From Sanguibacter hominis ATCC BAA-789 (lineage in GTDB: Bacteria > Actinomycetota > Actinomycetes > Actinomycetales > Cellulomonadaceae): a stretch of 64,000 nucleotides of DNA. The notes under the pieces were generated by a model. It was not told the origin of the DNA. It worked only from the letters and a program-made list of their open reading frames with translations, and searched no databases. A program made the position numbers and the translations under genes. Each line of letters begins with the position of its first letter. The first letter of the stretch is position 1. The stretch is from positions 868,001 to 932,000 of the forward strand of contig NZ_JAAXOW010000001.1 in NCBI RefSeq assembly GCF_012396185.1. The letters run 5' to 3'. Shown piece by piece: positions 33,876-42,553 of this stretch.

Positions 33876-36110
33876 CTAATGCACCGTGAAGCCAGCACGC
33901 AGAAGCGCCTCGTCGCGCGAGGACGGCCCGACGATCAGCTCGAACGCGCCCGGCTCGACACCCCGGCGACCTGCCGCGTCGACGATCGTGCACGACGACG
34001 CCGGAACGTCGAGGTCCACCACGACCGTCTCGCCGGCGGCGACAGGAACCTGGCGGTAGCCCTTGAGCTCCTTGTCGGCCCAGCTCACCGAGGACACGAC
34101 GTCGGACACGTAGACCTGGACCGTCTCGAGCGCCGGCCGCGACCCGGTGTTGGTGAGCGTGACGCGGGCGCGCACGTCCTCGTCCGCGGACACCTCGGGC
34201 GTCTGGACGACGAGGTCGGAGTACTCGATCGTCGTGTAGGAGCGACCCTCCCCGAAAGCCCATGCGGGTGACTGCGTGAGGTCGGCGTAGCGGTCACCGT
34301 GCTGGCCACGGATCTGGTTGTAGTACGTCGGCTGCTGACCGACATGACGGGCGAACGAGATCGGAAGTCGGCCCGACGGCTCGGATAGCCCGAAGAAGAT
34401 CTCGGCCAGAGCACGTCCTCCCTGCATACCGGGGCTCGCCGCCCAGATGACGGCAGCCGCATCCGCGACCGACGGCGGCAGGACGAGCGGCTTGCTCGCC
34501 AGGAGAACGACGACGACGGGCGTGCCCGTCGCGACGACCGCGTCGAGCAGAGCGACCTGACCACCGAGCAGCTCGAGCGTGGCCGTCGAACGTCCCTCGC
34601 CCACGAGCTCCATCCGGTCACCGACGACGGCGACGACGACGTCGGACGCCTCTGCCGCAGCAACAGCCTCGGCGAGCTGCACCTCGTCGACCGGCGCGGG
34701 GACGACGACTGGCGGCCGAGGCTGCCCGTCCGGGAAGGTCTCTCCAGCGGGGCTCGGGAGCAGATCAAGGATGTTCGCCCCCCGGGCGAAGACGACCTCG
34801 GAACCCCGAGGAGCGAGCGCGCGCAGGCCGTCGAGCACGGTCGTGATCATCTCGCGCGGGTGGCCGTCGGGCAGCCAGTCAATCTGCCCGGACGACCCGG
34901 CCCAGTCGCCGAGCTGCGTCTGCGCGTCGTCGGCGAGCGGCCCGACGACTGCGATGCGCGCTGGCTTGTCCGTGGTGAACGGAAGCACGCCGCCGTTCTC
35001 GAGGAGGACGAGCGACCTGCGAGCGACCTCGAGGTTGAGGTCGACGTGCGAGCCGATGACCGCAGAGATGCGCTCGTCTGACGGACGGCGCGGATTCTCG
35101 AACAGCCCCAGCTCGAACTTCAGGGTGAGGATGCGGCTGACTGCGGCGTCGAGCTCCTCCTCACCGAGCATCCCCTGCGCGATGGCGTCGAGCGCACCCT
35201 CGTAGAAGCCCGGGGTCGTCATGATCATGTCGTTGCCGGCCTTGACGGCGGCGGCCGCCGCGTGAGCGAGGTCGGGCTGGACCTTCTGCTCCCACACCAT
35301 GCGGCCGACGTTGTCCCAGTCGGTGACGAGGATGCCCGTGTAGCCCCACTCGCCCCGCAGCACGTCGGTGAGGAGCCAGTCGTTGATCGTGATCGGCACG
35401 CCGTCGGTCGTCTGGTAACCGAGCATGAAAGATCGGCATCCCTCACGGGCCACCCGCTCGAACGGCGGAAGGAACCACGAGCGGAGCTTGCGGCGGGAGA
35501 TGTCAGCCTCGGACGCGTCACGTCCGCCCTGGGTCTCCGAGTACCCGGCGAAGTGCTTCGCGGTCGCGAGGATCGCGGTCTCGTCGGCGAGGCCAGAGCC
35601 CTGATACCCGCGCACCATCGCCGACGCGAGCTCGCCGATGAGGAACGGGTCCTCGCCGAAGGTCTCGTTGATGCGTCCCCACCGCAGGTCGCGCGCGATG
35701 CACAGCACGGGTGAGAAGGTCCAGTGCATGCCGGTCGCTGACGCCTCGATGGCCGTCGCACGTGCCATGCGTTCGATGAGCTCCGGGTCCCAGGAGGCGG
35801 CCATGCCGAGCTGGGTGGGGAAGATGGTCGCGCCCTCGTAGAACGAGTGCCCGTGGATGACGTCCTCCCCGACGAGCAGCGGGATCCTCAGGCGTGTCTG
35901 CGCGGTCAGGTCGTGCGCCTCCCGCACGCGTTCGGGCGACGTGTGGAGGATCGACCCGGCGTGCATGTCGCAGATGTGCCCCCGAACGCCCTCGCGGGCG
36001 TCGAGCTGCATCATCTGGCCGACCTTCTCCTCGACGGTCATGCGTGCGAGGAGGTCGGCGACACGGTCGGCGACCGTGAGCTCGGGGTTGAGGTAGGGGT
36101 GGATGGTCAC
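33876..36110 (-). CDS. Glycoside hydrolase family 3 beta-glucosidase/beta-xylosidase
   Basis: A 744-aa intracellular enzyme (no signal peptide). N-terminal (beta/alpha)8 domain: LARMTVEEKVGQMMQLDARE, PLLVGEDVIHGHSFYEGATI, ATAKHFAGYSETQGGRDASE, and the nucleophile Asp264 in GILVTDWDNVGRM. The second alpha/beta domain follows (IAVVGPLADDAQTQLGDWAG), then a fibronectin-III-like end (RARVTLTNTGSRPALETVQV). GTG start overlaps the stop of the permease gene. It would cleave beta-linked oligosaccharides imported by the five upstream genes; exact sugar specificity is not visible. Confidence 0.93.
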   Translation of the reverse strand: MTIHPYLNPELTVADRVADLLARMTVEEKVGQMMQLDAREGVRGHICDMHAGSILHTSPERVREAHDLTAQTRLRIPLLVGEDVIHGHSFYEGATIFPTQLGMAASWDPELIERMARATAIEASATGMHWTFSPVLCIARDLRWGRINETFGEDPFLIGELASAMVRGYQGSGLADETAILATAKHFAGYSETQGGRDASEADISRRKLRSWFLPPFERVAREGCRSFMLGYQTTDGVPITINDWLLTDVLRGEWGYTGILVTDWDNVGRMVWEQKVQPDLAHAAAAAVKAGNDMIMTTPGFYEGALDAIAQGMLGEEELDAAVSRILTLKFELGLFENPRRPSDERISAVIGSHVDLNLEVARRSLVLLENGGVLPFTTDKPARIAVVGPLADDAQTQLGDWAGSSGQIDWLPDGHPREMITTVLDGLRALAPRGSEVVFARGANILDLLPSPAGETFPDGQPRPPVVVPAPVDEVQLAEAVAAAEASDVVVAVVGDRMELVGEGRSTATLELLGGQVALLDAVVATGTPVVVVLLASKPLVLPPSVADAAAVIWAASPGMQGGRALAEIFFGLSEPSGRLPISFARHVGQQPTYYNQIRGQHGDRYADLTQSPAWAFGEGRSYTTIEYSDLVVQTPEVSADEDVRARVTLTNTGSRPALETVQVYVSDVVSSVSWADKELKGYRQVPVAAGETVVVDLDVPASSCTIVDAAGRRGVEPGAFELIVGPSSRDEALLRAGFTVH

Positions 36111-37081
36111 TGCTTCTCCGTCGTGGTCTGGTGGGCGCGGACGACGGTCACTGCGTTCGTCACGTCGAGCCCCTTCTTCTTCATGGCGCGGGCACGCTCG
36201 CCCGCCGAGCGCAGGCGCGGGTTGATGTACTCGTCGATGCCGAAGTTCAGCAGCGCGAGCGCAACCCCGATCGCGGCGATGCACAGCCCCGGGGGCAGGA
36301 ACCACCACCACTGGTTCTGGACGAACGCACCCTGGGCGGAGGCCCAGTTGAGGATCGTTCCCCAGTTGTAGGCGTTGACCGGAATGACGCCGATGTACGA
36401 GAGGGTTGTGAGTCCGAGGATCGCAGCGGTGACCGAGCCGACGAACGACGAGGCGATGATCGCCATGAGGTTGGGCAGCATCTCGACGCCGATGATCCGG
36501 TGCAGCCGCTCACCGTTGAGCTTCGCCGCCTGGACGAAGTCCCGGTTGCGCAGCGACATCGTCTGCGCACGCAGGACGCGGGCGCCCCATCCCCAGCCGA
36601 GGAGGCCGAGTACCCCGGCGATGAGCCACAGCGGCGGGTTGGTGAACCGCGAGGCGATGATGATGAGCAGGGGGATTCCAGGGATGACGAGGAAGATGTT
36701 CGCGAGGGCGGAGAGCCCCTCGGAGCGCCAGCCCGAGAGGTAGCCGGCGAGGACCCCCACGACGATGGCGATCGTCATCGAGATGACCGCGGTGAGTGCG
36801 CCGACGACGACGACGCCACGCGTGCCGTAGATGACCTGGCTGAGGACGTCCTCCCCCAGGTGTGTCGTGCCGAGCCAGTGGGTCGCCGACGGCGGCTGGA
36901 GCCGCGCCCTCGGGTTGATCTGCGTCGGCGAGAACGGCGCGATCTGCTCGGCGAAGATCGCGACGAGGACGAAGAGCGTGAGGATCGAGAGTCCCGCGAC
37001 CGACTTGGCGTTGCGGAACATCGCGAACGCGGCGCCGAGCTTCGTGGCGCGCTGGCGAAGGATGAGGTGCGTGCTGGACAT
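36107..37081 (-). CDS. Opp/Dpp-type ABC transporter permease, C component
   Basis: A 324-aa membrane protein with about six helices, opening with an N-terminal OppC segment (AGLSILTLFVLVAIFAEQIA). PSATHWLGTTHLGEDVLSQV is the family signature before the transport domain. The coupling loop is FVQAAKLNGERLHRIIGVEM then LPNLMAIIASS. It ends with a charged tail. ATG is three bases after the partner permease. It forms the membrane channel with the B component. Confidence 0.9.
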   Translation of the reverse strand: MSSTHLILRQRATKLGAAFAMFRNAKSVAGLSILTLFVLVAIFAEQIAPFSPTQINPRARLQPPSATHWLGTTHLGEDVLSQVIYGTRGVVVVGALTAVISMTIAIVVGVLAGYLSGWRSEGLSALANIFLVIPGIPLLIIIASRFTNPPLWLIAGVLGLLGWGWGARVLRAQTMSLRNRDFVQAAKLNGERLHRIIGVEMLPNLMAIIASSFVGSVTAAILGLTTLSYIGVIPVNAYNWGTILNWASAQGAFVQNQWWWFLPPGLCIAAIGVALALLNFGIDEYINPRLRSAGERARAMKKKGLDVTNAVTVVRAHQTTTEKQ

Positions 37082-37084
37082 CGG

Positions 37085-38158
37085 TCAGCCCTCCGACTGG
37101 CGGGTACGTGGGTCGAGGACCGCATAGACGAGGTCCGCGACGATGTTCGCGGCAAGGACGGCGAGCACGATGACGAGGAATCCGCCCTGCATGAGGGCGT
37201 AGTCCTTCGCATTCGTCGCGTCGAGGAGCATCTTGCCGACGCCGGGGTAGGAGAAGACCTGCTCGACGATGATCGCGCCTCCGACGATGAAGGCGATCGA
37301 CAGGGCGAACGACTGGATCTGCGGGAGGACGGCGTTCCGTGCCGCGTAGCGCCACAGGACTCGACGGGTCGGCATGCCCTTGGCCTGCGCCACGGTGATG
37401 TAGTCCTCGTCGAGGACGGTGAGCATCATGTTGCGCATGCCGAGCATCCAGCCGCCGAGCGAGGCGATGACGATCGTCGCGACCGGGAGGGTGCCGTGCT
37501 TGATGACGTTCCCGATGAACTCGAGGGTGAAGCCCGGTGCCTGCCCGACGCCGTAAGCCTTGCCGATGGGGAACCAGCCGAGACCCACGGAGAAGAACGA
37601 GATCGCCATGAGGCCGATCCAGAAGTACGGGACGGTCGACAGGAAGGTCGTGATCGGGATGAGGACGTCGAGACGAGAGCCGCGCCTCCACCCGACGAAC
37701 GCTCCGCCGACGGTGCCGATCGCAACCGCGACCAGGGTCGCGAGGCCGATGAGACCGATGGTCCAGGGCAGTGCGGTGGCGATGACGTCACCCACCGGCT
37801 GGAGCCCGTGGGTGATGGCCACCCCGAGGTCACCGCGCAGGAGCATCCCGAAGTAGTCGATGTACTGCTCCCACATCGACTTGCCGGAGTCGAGGCCGAG
37901 AAGCGCGCGCAGGGCCTCTACGGCCTCGGGAGAGATCTCTCGGTTGCGGGCAAGATAGTTGTCGACGGCGTCGCCCTTCATCATGCGCGGCACGAAGAAG
38001 TTGATGGTGAGCGCAGCCCACAGGGTGACGAGGTAGAACACAGCGCGCTGACCCAGGAAGCGCCACGGGACCCTCACGCGCGCCTTGGTTGCCCGGGTGG
38101 CCGTGGTGCCCTCCGCGACGACCTCGACGGTGACGTCCTGGCGGTCGGTCGTGGTCAT
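37085..38158 (-). CDS. Opp/Dpp-type ABC transporter permease, B component
   Basis: A 357-aa membrane protein with about six helices. It has a hydrophilic 40-residue N terminus, then FYLVTLWAALTINFFVPRMM. The periplasmic loop resembles other DppB proteins in sugar-type systems. The coupling segment is YITVAQAKGMPTRRVLWRYA then ARNAVLPQIQ. ATG overlaps the stop of the ATPase (ATGA). Confidence 0.9.
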   Translation of the reverse strand: MTTTDRQDVTVEVVAEGTTATRATKARVRVPWRFLGQRAVFYLVTLWAALTINFFVPRMMKGDAVDNYLARNREISPEAVEALRALLGLDSGKSMWEQYIDYFGMLLRGDLGVAITHGLQPVGDVIATALPWTIGLIGLATLVAVAIGTVGGAFVGWRRGSRLDVLIPITTFLSTVPYFWIGLMAISFFSVGLGWFPIGKAYGVGQAPGFTLEFIGNVIKHGTLPVATIVIASLGGWMLGMRNMMLTVLDEDYITVAQAKGMPTRRVLWRYAARNAVLPQIQSFALSIAFIVGGAIIVEQVFSYPGVGKMLLDATNAKDYALMQGGFLVIVLAVLAANIVADLVYAVLDPRTRQSEG

Positions 38159-38955
38159 GACGCACCTCCTGCTCGTGCGGCGAAGAATCGCTCGGGGTCG
38201 GGTGAGGCGCCACGAAGGGCCCGCGTGTACGCGTCCTGCGGGCGCAGGATGACGTCGTCGGCCGGGCCGTGCTCGACGATGCGCCCCTGGTTGAGGACGA
38301 TGATCTCGTCGGAGAAGTACCGCGCCGTAGCGAGGTCGTGGGTGATGTAGAGGACTCCGAGGCCGTCGTGGCGTCTGATCTCGGCGAGCAGGTTGAGCAC
38401 ACCCATGCGCAGCGAGACGTCGAGCATCGAGACGGGCTCGTCCGCGACGAGGAGGGTCGGGCGCGGGGCGAGCGCACGGGCGATGGCGACGCGCTGACGC
38501 TGGCCGCCCGACAGCTCGTGCGGTCGTCGGTCGATGACCACCTGGGGATCGAGGTGGACCTTCTCCAGCAGGCGGTGGACCTCCGCCTCGATCTCGTCGG
38601 ACGGGACGACACCGGACAACGCCAGGGGGCGCTCCACGTGGTGCCGGATCGAGTGGTAGGGGTTGAGGGAGGCGAACGGGTCCTGGAAGACCATCCGCAG
38701 CCGCTGTCGGTAGGCGCGTAGCGCCTTCCCGCGCGTGGGGACGGGCACACCGTCGAGAAGCACCGCGCCCTGGGTGGGCTTCTCCATCTGGGTGAGGATC
38801 TTCGCCACGGTGGACTTGCCGGAGCCCGACTGTCCGACCATGCCGACGCACCGGCCGGTCGTGAGCGTGAACGAGACGTCGGACAGGGCGTTGATCGCCC
38901 CGGCGCCACGCACGCGGTACGTCTTGGTGACGTTGCGGACCTCGAGGGTAGTCAT
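38155..38955 (-). CDS. Opp/Dpp-type ABC transporter ATPase, F component
   Basis: A 266-aa ATPase: Walker A MVGQSGSGKSTVAKILTQME, Q-loop RMVFQDPFASLNPYHS, signature LSGGQRQRVAIARALAP, Walker B LLVADEPVSMLDVSLRM, H-loop VLYITHDLATARY. This is the DppF pattern (VFQDP...LNP). Its start overlaps the D-component stop. It works as half of a heterodimer with that protein. Confidence 0.92.
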   Translation of the reverse strand: MTTLEVRNVTKTYRVRGAGAINALSDVSFTLTTGRCVGMVGQSGSGKSTVAKILTQMEKPTQGAVLLDGVPVPTRGKALRAYRQRLRMVFQDPFASLNPYHSIRHHVERPLALSGVVPSDEIEAEVHRLLEKVHLDPQVVIDRRPHELSGGQRQRVAIARALAPRPTLLVADEPVSMLDVSLRMGVLNLLAEIRRHDGLGVLYITHDLATARYFSDEIIVLNQGRIVEHGPADDVILRPQDAYTRALRGASPDPERFFAARAGGAS

Positions 38956-39773
38956 GGGGTCACCTGTGTCTCGGCCGTCAGTCTGGGGAAGGACGACAGC
39001 AGCTTCGTCGTGTAGTCGTGCTGGGGCCGGAACCAGATGTTCTCAGCGGTGTTCTGCTCGACGATCTCGCCGTCCTTCATGATGGCGATCCGGTCGGTGA
39101 TCTCGAGGAGCAGGGGAAGGTCGTGGGTGATGAAGACGACCGAGAACCCGAAGGCTTCACGCAGGTTGGTGATCTCACGGAGGATCTCGCGCTGGACGAG
39201 CACGTCGAGCGCCGTGGTCGGTTCGTCCATGACGACGAGCTGGGGGCGCAGCGCGAGCGCCATCGCGATCATGATGCGTTGCCGCATGCCTCCGGAGAGC
39301 TCGTGCGGGTAGCTCTTGATGCGCTCGCCGCCGACCTTGACGATCTCGAGCAGCTCGACGACGGCTGCGATGCGCTGCTTCTTCGACATCTGAGGTCGGT
39401 GCACCTCGAAGACGTCGGCGAGCTGGGCCCCGATGGTGGCGACCGGGTTGAGCGCGTTCATCGCACCCTGGAACACCATCGACACCTTGTCCCAGCGAAA
39501 CCTCATCATCGCGTCGGCCGAGAGGCCGAGGATGTCGACCTCCGTGCCGTCCGCGTCGTGCCAGACGACGGACCCGCCGGGGATCGTGGCCGGTGGCCGC
39601 AGGAGCCGCTGGATGCCGTAGGCGAGCGTCGTCTTACCGCACCCGGACTCGCCGGCGAGCCCGAGGATCTCCCCACGGTGGAGGGTGAGGGAGACGTTCT
39701 TCACCGCCTCGACGGGCGGGTCGACCTCGTACACGACGGAGAAGTCGCGTATCGAGAGCAGTGGTTCGTTCAC
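38952..39773 (-). CDS. Opp/Dpp-type ABC transporter ATPase, D component
   Basis: A 273-aa ATPase: Walker A LAGESGCGKTTLAYGIQRLL, Q-loop SMVFQGAMNALNPVATIGAQ, signature LSGGMRQRIMIAMALALR, Walker B LVVMDEPTTALDVLVQ, H-loop VVFITHDLPLLLEITD. The fuller GGMRQRIMIAMAL signature and the VFQGAMNALNP box are typical of DppD-type partners. GTG start with GGAAGGTG upstream. Confidence 0.92.
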   Translation of the reverse strand: MNEPLLSIRDFSVVYEVDPPVEAVKNVSLTLHRGEILGLAGESGCGKTTLAYGIQRLLRPPATIPGGSVVWHDADGTEVDILGLSADAMMRFRWDKVSMVFQGAMNALNPVATIGAQLADVFEVHRPQMSKKQRIAAVVELLEIVKVGGERIKSYPHELSGGMRQRIMIAMALALRPQLVVMDEPTTALDVLVQREILREITNLREAFGFSVVFITHDLPLLLEITDRIAIMKDGEIVEQNTAENIWFRPQHDYTTKLLSSFPRLTAETQVTP

Positions 39774-39865
39774 GAGGGTCACCTTCCGGGGATCGTCGCC
39801 CGCGCGACGGGCAGCGGGCCGGTGCGGCCGAGGGGCCACGCCGACCCGCTGCGTGTCGTGGACCG

Positions 39866-41563
39866 TCAGGAGACGGGCTTGAGGTTCTGCAGGACCATGG
39901 TGATCTCGGCCTGGGTCGGGTCGGCCGAGGCGTACATGTTGTCCTCGGTCGGCCAGCCCGTGTAGCTGCGCTCGTTGAAGAGACCGATGAGCGGGTGCGC
40001 ACCGAGCGGGATCGCGGGGACGTCCTTGACGAACGCCTTCTGGACCGTCGTCAGAGCCGCGAGCCGGGCCTCGTCGCTGTCGGCGGAGGCGTAGGCCGCC
40101 AGCGCCTCGTCGACCGCCGGGTTGTCGTACCGGCCGAAGTTGAACTGGGCGGTGTTCTTGTCCTTGTCGATCCACCGGGTGCTCATGATCGAGTCGTAGA
40201 CGCCCCAGGCGCCCTCACCGTCGAGCCAGTGGATGATCGCGTCGAACGTGGCGGTCTGACGCGCCTCGTCCCAGCCGCCCCAGTCGGGCTGCTCGATGGT
40301 GACCTCGATGCCGAGCTGCTTGAGCTCCTCGGCGAGGAGCGCCTGCTCCGTGTTCCAGTCGGACCAGCCGGCAGGGACGGAGACGGAGAAGGTCACCTTC
40401 TCGCCGTCGGGGTCGACGAGCGCCGTGCCGACGCCGGTGTACCCGGCGTCCGTGAGGATCGTCTTGGCCTTCTCGACGTCGACCGTGTAGACCTGCCCGG
40501 CGAACTCGTCGATGACGTCGTTCTGGAGCGACGGGCCGAGGCCCGTGACGGAGTCGACGACGGCGGACGCGCCCTCACGGGCGATCTCGACGTACGCGGA
40601 CCGGTCGATCGTCCACGCCAGGGCCTGGCGGAGCGCCGGGTTGTTGAACGGCTTGCGGGTCATGTTGAGGAAGAGCGTGCCGGCACCCGCCGTGGGGGTG
40701 ATGAGCTGGCGGTTCGCGTCGTCGACGCCGAGGAACGACGCCTGGATCTGCGGGAGGAAGGCCTGGGCCCAGTCGGCCTCACCGGTGGCGAGGGCGGTCG
40801 TCAGGGCCGCGTTGTCGCCGTAGGAGACGTAGTGGAGCTCGGGGACGGCAAGCTCGCCGCCCCACCAGTCGGGGTTCGCCTTGAGGGTGACCGCCTGCGT
40901 GGTCCACGAGTCGAGCATGTACGGGCCGGTGCCGATGGCCTCGCCCTCGCCGGTGAGCGGGGTCGTTGACGGGTCGTCGATGTTGTCCCAGATGTGCTTG
41001 GGAACGATCGGGACGTGGAGGACGGAGCCGCGCTTGACGAACTTCGAGTCCTTGAACTTCAGGGTCGCGGTGTCACCGTCGACGTCGGCGCCGAGGTAGT
41101 TGAGCGCAGCGGAGTCGGTGAGGCGACCGTCGAGGTACATGTCGAACGTGCCGACGATGTCCGCGATGGTGAACGGCTTGCCGTCCTGCCACGTGACGCC
41201 CTCGCGCGCGGTGACCGTGAGCTCGGTGTAGTCGGCGTTCCACTCGACCTTCGAGGCGAGGCGCGGGGTGACGACCGTGTTGTCGGCCGTGTTGACGAGC
41301 GCCATCGTCTCGAACATCACCTGGCGGTAGCCGTACATCGAGGCCGAGGTGTCGCCGAGGTAGGGGTTGTGGGACTCGGTGGTGATGGCGCCGTCGGGCT
41401 TGGCGATGGTCAGCGCCGCTCCGGTGGCGGCGCCCCCGGTGCCTGTGCCGCCTGTGCTTGTGCCACCGGTAGCCGTGTTGCTGGTGTCCCCACCACCACA
41501 GCCGGTGAGGAGTAGAACTGCTGCCGTGGCGAGGGCCGCCACGGCTTTGATGGATGACTTCAT
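39866..41563 (-). CDS. Opp-type oligosaccharide-binding lipoprotein
   Basis: A 565-aa solute-binding protein, family 5. The signal ends at lipobox VLLLTGCGGGD (Cys near residue 22), followed by a Gly/Thr linker. Family segments are VEWNADYTELTVTAREGVTW, QDGKPFTIADIVGTF, and ALRQALAWTIDRSAYVEIAR. TCAGGAGC before ATG. As first gene of a six-gene operon ending in a GH3 beta-glycosidase, it probably binds beta-linked oligosaccharides rather than peptides; several family 5 proteins of this kind bind cello- or xylo-oligosaccharides. Confidence 0.9.
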   Translation of the reverse strand: MKSSIKAVAALATAAVLLLTGCGGGDTSNTATGGTSTGGTGTGGAATGAALTIAKPDGAITTESHNPYLGDTSASMYGYRQVMFETMALVNTADNTVVTPRLASKVEWNADYTELTVTAREGVTWQDGKPFTIADIVGTFDMYLDGRLTDSAALNYLGADVDGDTATLKFKDSKFVKRGSVLHVPIVPKHIWDNIDDPSTTPLTGEGEAIGTGPYMLDSWTTQAVTLKANPDWWGGELAVPELHYVSYGDNAALTTALATGEADWAQAFLPQIQASFLGVDDANRQLITPTAGAGTLFLNMTRKPFNNPALRQALAWTIDRSAYVEIAREGASAVVDSVTGLGPSLQNDVIDEFAGQVYTVDVEKAKTILTDAGYTGVGTALVDPDGEKVTFSVSVPAGWSDWNTEQALLAEELKQLGIEVTIEQPDWGGWDEARQTATFDAIIHWLDGEGAWGVYDSIMSTRWIDKDKNTAQFNFGRYDNPAVDEALAAYASADSDEARLAALTTVQKAFVKDVPAIPLGAHPLIGLFNERSYTGWPTEDNMYASADPTQAEITMVLQNLKPVS

Positions 41564-41625
41564 CGTCGCTCCTGAAGTGGGCCAAGCCCCTTCGTCGGGG
41601 CCGTCGCCAGGTTGGCTGGCCCCAA

Positions 41626-41661
41626 CTTACTGTCGAGAAAGTAAGATGGGAAGTCGACAGT
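41626..41661. promoter_or_regulatory. Operator region between the sugar operon and its TetR gene
   Basis: Two overlapping inverted repeats: CTTACT (41626-41631)/AGTAAG (41640-41645) with an 8-bp spacer, and ACTGTCGA (41629-41636)/TCGACAGT (41654-41661) with a 17-bp spacer. Both lie in an otherwise ordinary 195-bp divergent gap and are AT-richer than the surroundings, so one is probably the TetR operator. Confidence 0.55.
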
Positions 41662-41758
41662 GTCACAGTTCCGCAACGACAATGGACGCCGCCGACCGCA
41701 ACAACCCCGTGGCGCGTGCCCCACCACCCGCTACACGACGACGAGATGAGTTCTCACC

Positions 41759-42421
41759 ATGGTCTCCCCGACCGCTCGCAGGACGCTCCAACCCCGCCCC
41801 GAGACGGCACGGCGCCGTGAAGAGATCCTCCGCGCGGCCATCTCGACGTTCGCAGCCAAGGGGTACAAGGGCCCGCTCAGCGACATCGCCGAGCAGGTCG
41901 GCATGACGCACGCCGGCGTGCTCCACTACTTCGGCTCGAAGAGCGCTCTCCTCCTCGAGGTCCTGAAGTTCCGCGACGAAGAAGACGTCGAGGATCTCCC
42001 CACCCAGCACATACCTGGCGGCGCCGAGCTCTTCCGTCACCTCGTCAAGACGGCGTTCCTCAACGCACGGCGCGCCGGAATCGTCCAGGCCTTCACCGTC
42101 CTGTCCAGCGAGGCCGTCACGGACGGCCACCCGGCCCGGCGCTTCTTCGAGGAGCGCTACGTCAACCTGCGCAAGGAGGTCGCCGAGGCATTCCGAACGA
42201 TGTGCGCCGACGAGGGCGTGACCGCGCCCGAGACCGTCGACCGCGCCGCGGCCTCGATCCTCGCCGTCATGGACGGCCTCCAGATCCAGTGGCTCCTCGA
42301 CCCAGCAGCCGTCGAGCTCGGCGAGGCAACCCAGTTCGCCGTCGAGGCGATCGTCGCGCAGGTGCTCGATCCGCGTTCGACGCCCGGGTCGACCACCACG
42401 ACGGGCAACGACGCGGGCTGA
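41759..42421 (+). CDS. TetR-family regulator of the oligosaccharide operon
   Basis: A 220-aa regulator. HTH: TARRREEILRAAISTFAAKG, then PLSDIAEQVGMTHAGVLHYF with recognition helix THAGVLHYFGSK. The C-terminal domain resembles that of TetR proteins paired with sugar or glycoside genes. It is divergent from the transporter operon. Glucosidase transport units usually use LacI regulators, so a TetR here is slightly unusual. It likely releases on binding of a sugar or a hydrolysis product (inferred). Confidence 0.85.
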   Translation: MVSPTARRTLQPRPETARRREEILRAAISTFAAKGYKGPLSDIAEQVGMTHAGVLHYFGSKSALLLEVLKFRDEEDVEDLPTQHIPGGAELFRHLVKTAFLNARRAGIVQAFTVLSSEAVTDGHPARRFFEERYVNLRKEVAEAFRTMCADEGVTAPETVDRAAASILAVMDGLQIQWLLDPAAVELGEATQFAVEAIVAQVLDPRSTPGSTTTTGNDAG

Positions 42422-42491
42422 TCCTTGCTGCCGCCGCGGCTCCCGCGGCCGGTAGTGACAGACGTCCTACGAATCTGCAGTGCTCCCGCCT

Positions 42492-42510
42492 TAGGGTTTG
42501 CTGGAAGGAG
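42492..42510 (+). promoter_or_regulatory. -10 box and ribosome site before the sulP leader
   Basis: TAGGGT (42492-42497) is a -10 box. GGAAGGAG (42503-42510) is a strong ribosome site that serves a short leader ORF and not sulP itself. Confidence 0.6.
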
Positions 42511-42517
42511 TGCAGCC

Positions 42518-42553
42518 GTGCGTCCCGAGTCCCGCACGACGCCCGCCCCATGA
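42518..42553 (+). CDS. 11-aa leader ORF coupled to sulP
   Basis: GTG at 42518, eight bases after GGAAGGAG, opens MRPESRTTPAP and stops with TGA at 42551-42553, which overlaps the sulP ATG (ATGA). sulP has no ribosome site of its own, so its translation probably depends on this ORF. It has no run of a single amino acid that would suggest attenuation. Confidence 0.55.
   Translation: MRPESRTTPAP

Noticed and set aside
36131-38350. A 739-codon plus-strand open frame across the permease genes
   Set aside because: It is the complement of two clear permeases and is composed of Asp/Arg/Glu-rich low-complexity sequence.
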